This document shows, one piece after another, positions 61,570-64,000 of a stretch of DNA of 64,000 bases. Numbering within the stretch: the stretch's first letter is position 1; every line of letters starts with the position of its first letter. The stretch is from Isoperla grammatica. Taxonomy: Eukaryota > Arthropoda > Insecta > Plecoptera > Perlodidae. The notes beneath the pieces are model-generated. The model ran no database searches. It had not been told where the DNA came from and worked only from the letters and a program-made list of their open reading frames with translations. Location of the stretch: positions 55,173,221 to 55,237,220 of the forward strand of contig OX246740.1 of the NCBI GenBank assembly GCA_945910005.1, read 5' to 3'. Made by a program: the position numbers and the translations under genes.

Positions 61570-61856
61570 TGCCATGTGTCATTAAGTTAAAAAGCTAACA
61601 TTACTGAAAACTAATTGAAATTATTTCCAGTCCAAATAGTCCAATAAAAGAAAGTTTTAAAGAACAGATTTAGAAGAAAGTGCCTGGGACCTTTAAGAAA
61701 CATTAGTTAGTGTTCGTGCCGCGTAAAAGTTCGAAAAGAGGCATTAAAAAGTTAGAAACCCTAAAAAAGAATAAATGAATTACGAGGCAAATGCCAAAGC
61801 CCAAGCTGTGGTCTGGTGGCGTCATTGTGACATTCGAGCCGCTAACAATGACAACC

Positions 61857-61992
61857 ATATCGATATCGAACAAAGACAGCGATATCGATATCGAACAAAG
61901 ACAAAGATATCGATATCGAACAATGACAACCATATCGATATCGAACATACACCGCCATATCGATATCGAACAAAGAAAACGATATCGATTCG
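61857..61992 (+). repeat. 25-bp tandem repeat with ATATCGATATCG core
   Basis: ATATCGAT-type cores start at 61857, 61882, 61907, 61932, 61957 and 61982, an exact 25-bp period. The spacer is AACAAAGACAA-like. The core is the palindrome ATATCGATAT. Confidence 0.93.
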
Positions 61993-62359
61993 CATTCGTA
62001 ACAATACCGTTTTCGACGACGAAAATACAGAGATATCGATATTGTCGAGATAAATGTATTTGCTGCAAAAGAAATAATAGAAAAACATTACTAAAAATAT
62101 ATACGTGTGTTCATAAACCGTATAGTAATTTAAAAACCTATCTCGGTTTCGTACGGAGCAAAACGAATACGTTCGTTTTCTATTTCCTGTGACGTCATCA
62201 ACGTTGACCACTGCATCCGGTGATGCGATTCAAATCATCGGAGCATTCAAAATGGAATGTAGAAAAAAGTAATCGGAACTAAAGTAAGGTCGTAACAACG
62301 AAACTAGTACCGAAGCAATTGATTGCAATTTGGTGTGGTTTGTTGATCTTGTGGGTTTA

Positions 62360-62485
62360 CTCAGACTTCCAAAGCAGAAGGCCCAGGGCTCGATTACCGG
62401 TTTTGACCGGGGTTTTTAAATTTCAAATTTAAGAACTTTGGAGCCGTCATAGCAACGAGGTACCCAATAAATGGTATAAGGTCAG
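62360..62485 (+). mobile_element. tRNA-like SINE with shared tail
   Basis: Box-B-like GGGCTCGATTACC (62386-62398) is followed by ACTTTGGAGCCGTCATAGCA (from 62431) and TGGTATAA. The last two blocks recur in order at 12726-12770, so a second partial copy lies there. Confidence 0.5.
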
Positions 62486-62522
62486 GTCACCCAATGTTAC
62501 TCTGTTATGAATGTATTCGAAA

Positions 62523-62564
62523 TATATAACGACGGTCATATATATTTGAGAACGTCGTTATATA
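62523..62564. repeat. Perfect 12-bp inverted repeat
   Basis: TATATAACGACG (62523-62534) and CGTCGTTATATA (62553-62564) flank an 18-nt loop. There is no U-tract or neighbouring gene to suggest a terminator or ncRNA. Confidence 0.8.
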
Positions 62565-62738
62565 AATCTCAAGAGAGTCTAGCTGAGAGCGCAGAAGCAA
62601 ACACGTTGTTCCAACAAACGTTTCTTTGCGGAGAAACGTGGTGCCTAAGTGGTTTTTAATGTGTTCGTATGAGAAAGAATGGTAAACACAAACCGTCGTA
62701 GGAAATATATTATGGATGCTTTGTAAGAGAGAGAACCC

Positions 62739-64000
<1,262 letters not shown>

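Overview
This window looks like non-coding-rich nuclear DNA from an arthropod, most likely an insect with a large, repeat-laden genome. The reasons are the one clear gene (a receptor of the invertebrate octopamine beta class with spliced exons and a long intron), the low GC content, the absence of long ORFs or operons, and the abundance of tRNA-derived SINEs, MITEs and non-autonomous hAT elements. The species cannot be fixed from the sequence.

The only gene I can name is a biogenic-amine GPCR on the minus strand. Its TM6 exon is at 60185-60296 and its terminal TM7/C-tail exon is at 51747-51963, with an intron of about 8.2 kb between them. The splice phases match and give a continuous protein segment. 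Exons for TM1-TM5 must lie beyond 64000. The 3' end of the intron is a tandem array of ten to twelve ~58-bp units (51961-52640), each carrying a copy of the 3' splice site. The 3' UTR carries a separate 52-bp tandem duplication.

Region by region: 1-6.5 kb is AT-rich with tRNA-SINE fragments and G/C homopolymers. 6.57-7.95 kb is a hAT element with an exact 8-bp target duplication and a nested element. 8.80-10.32 kb is a 39-bp minisatellite of 39 copies without one indel. 11-16 kb holds SINEs and interspersed repeats. 16.4-18.9 kb is a ~2.4-kb inverted-repeat structure enclosing a TIR element. 18.92-19.82 kb is a second hAT element with an exact 8-bp TSD. 21.3-21.6 kb is a MITE. 21.65-22.69 kb is a tandem duplication holding two copies of a non-coding exon-like cassette on the minus strand. 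23.7-27.3 kb is a dense cluster of SINE/LINE debris. Around 30.9 kb is a minus-strand exon candidate with a strong donor. 31-47 kb is mostly featureless apart from inverted repeats, tandem repeats and CRE/E-box clusters. 47.2-47.5 kb is promoter-like. 48.1-48.5 kb has two 5S-rRNA-like repeats. 51.5-60.3 kb is the receptor gene, and 60.3-64 kb carries SINE heads and very long (CAGA)n and (GA)n tracts.

Apart from the receptor, nothing can be assembled into a pathway. The interest lies in the repeat architecture: the duplicated splice acceptors, the duplicated exon cassette, the strictly periodic minisatellite, the recurrent perfect TGACGTCA palindrome, and about 26 G or C runs of 12 or more bases.
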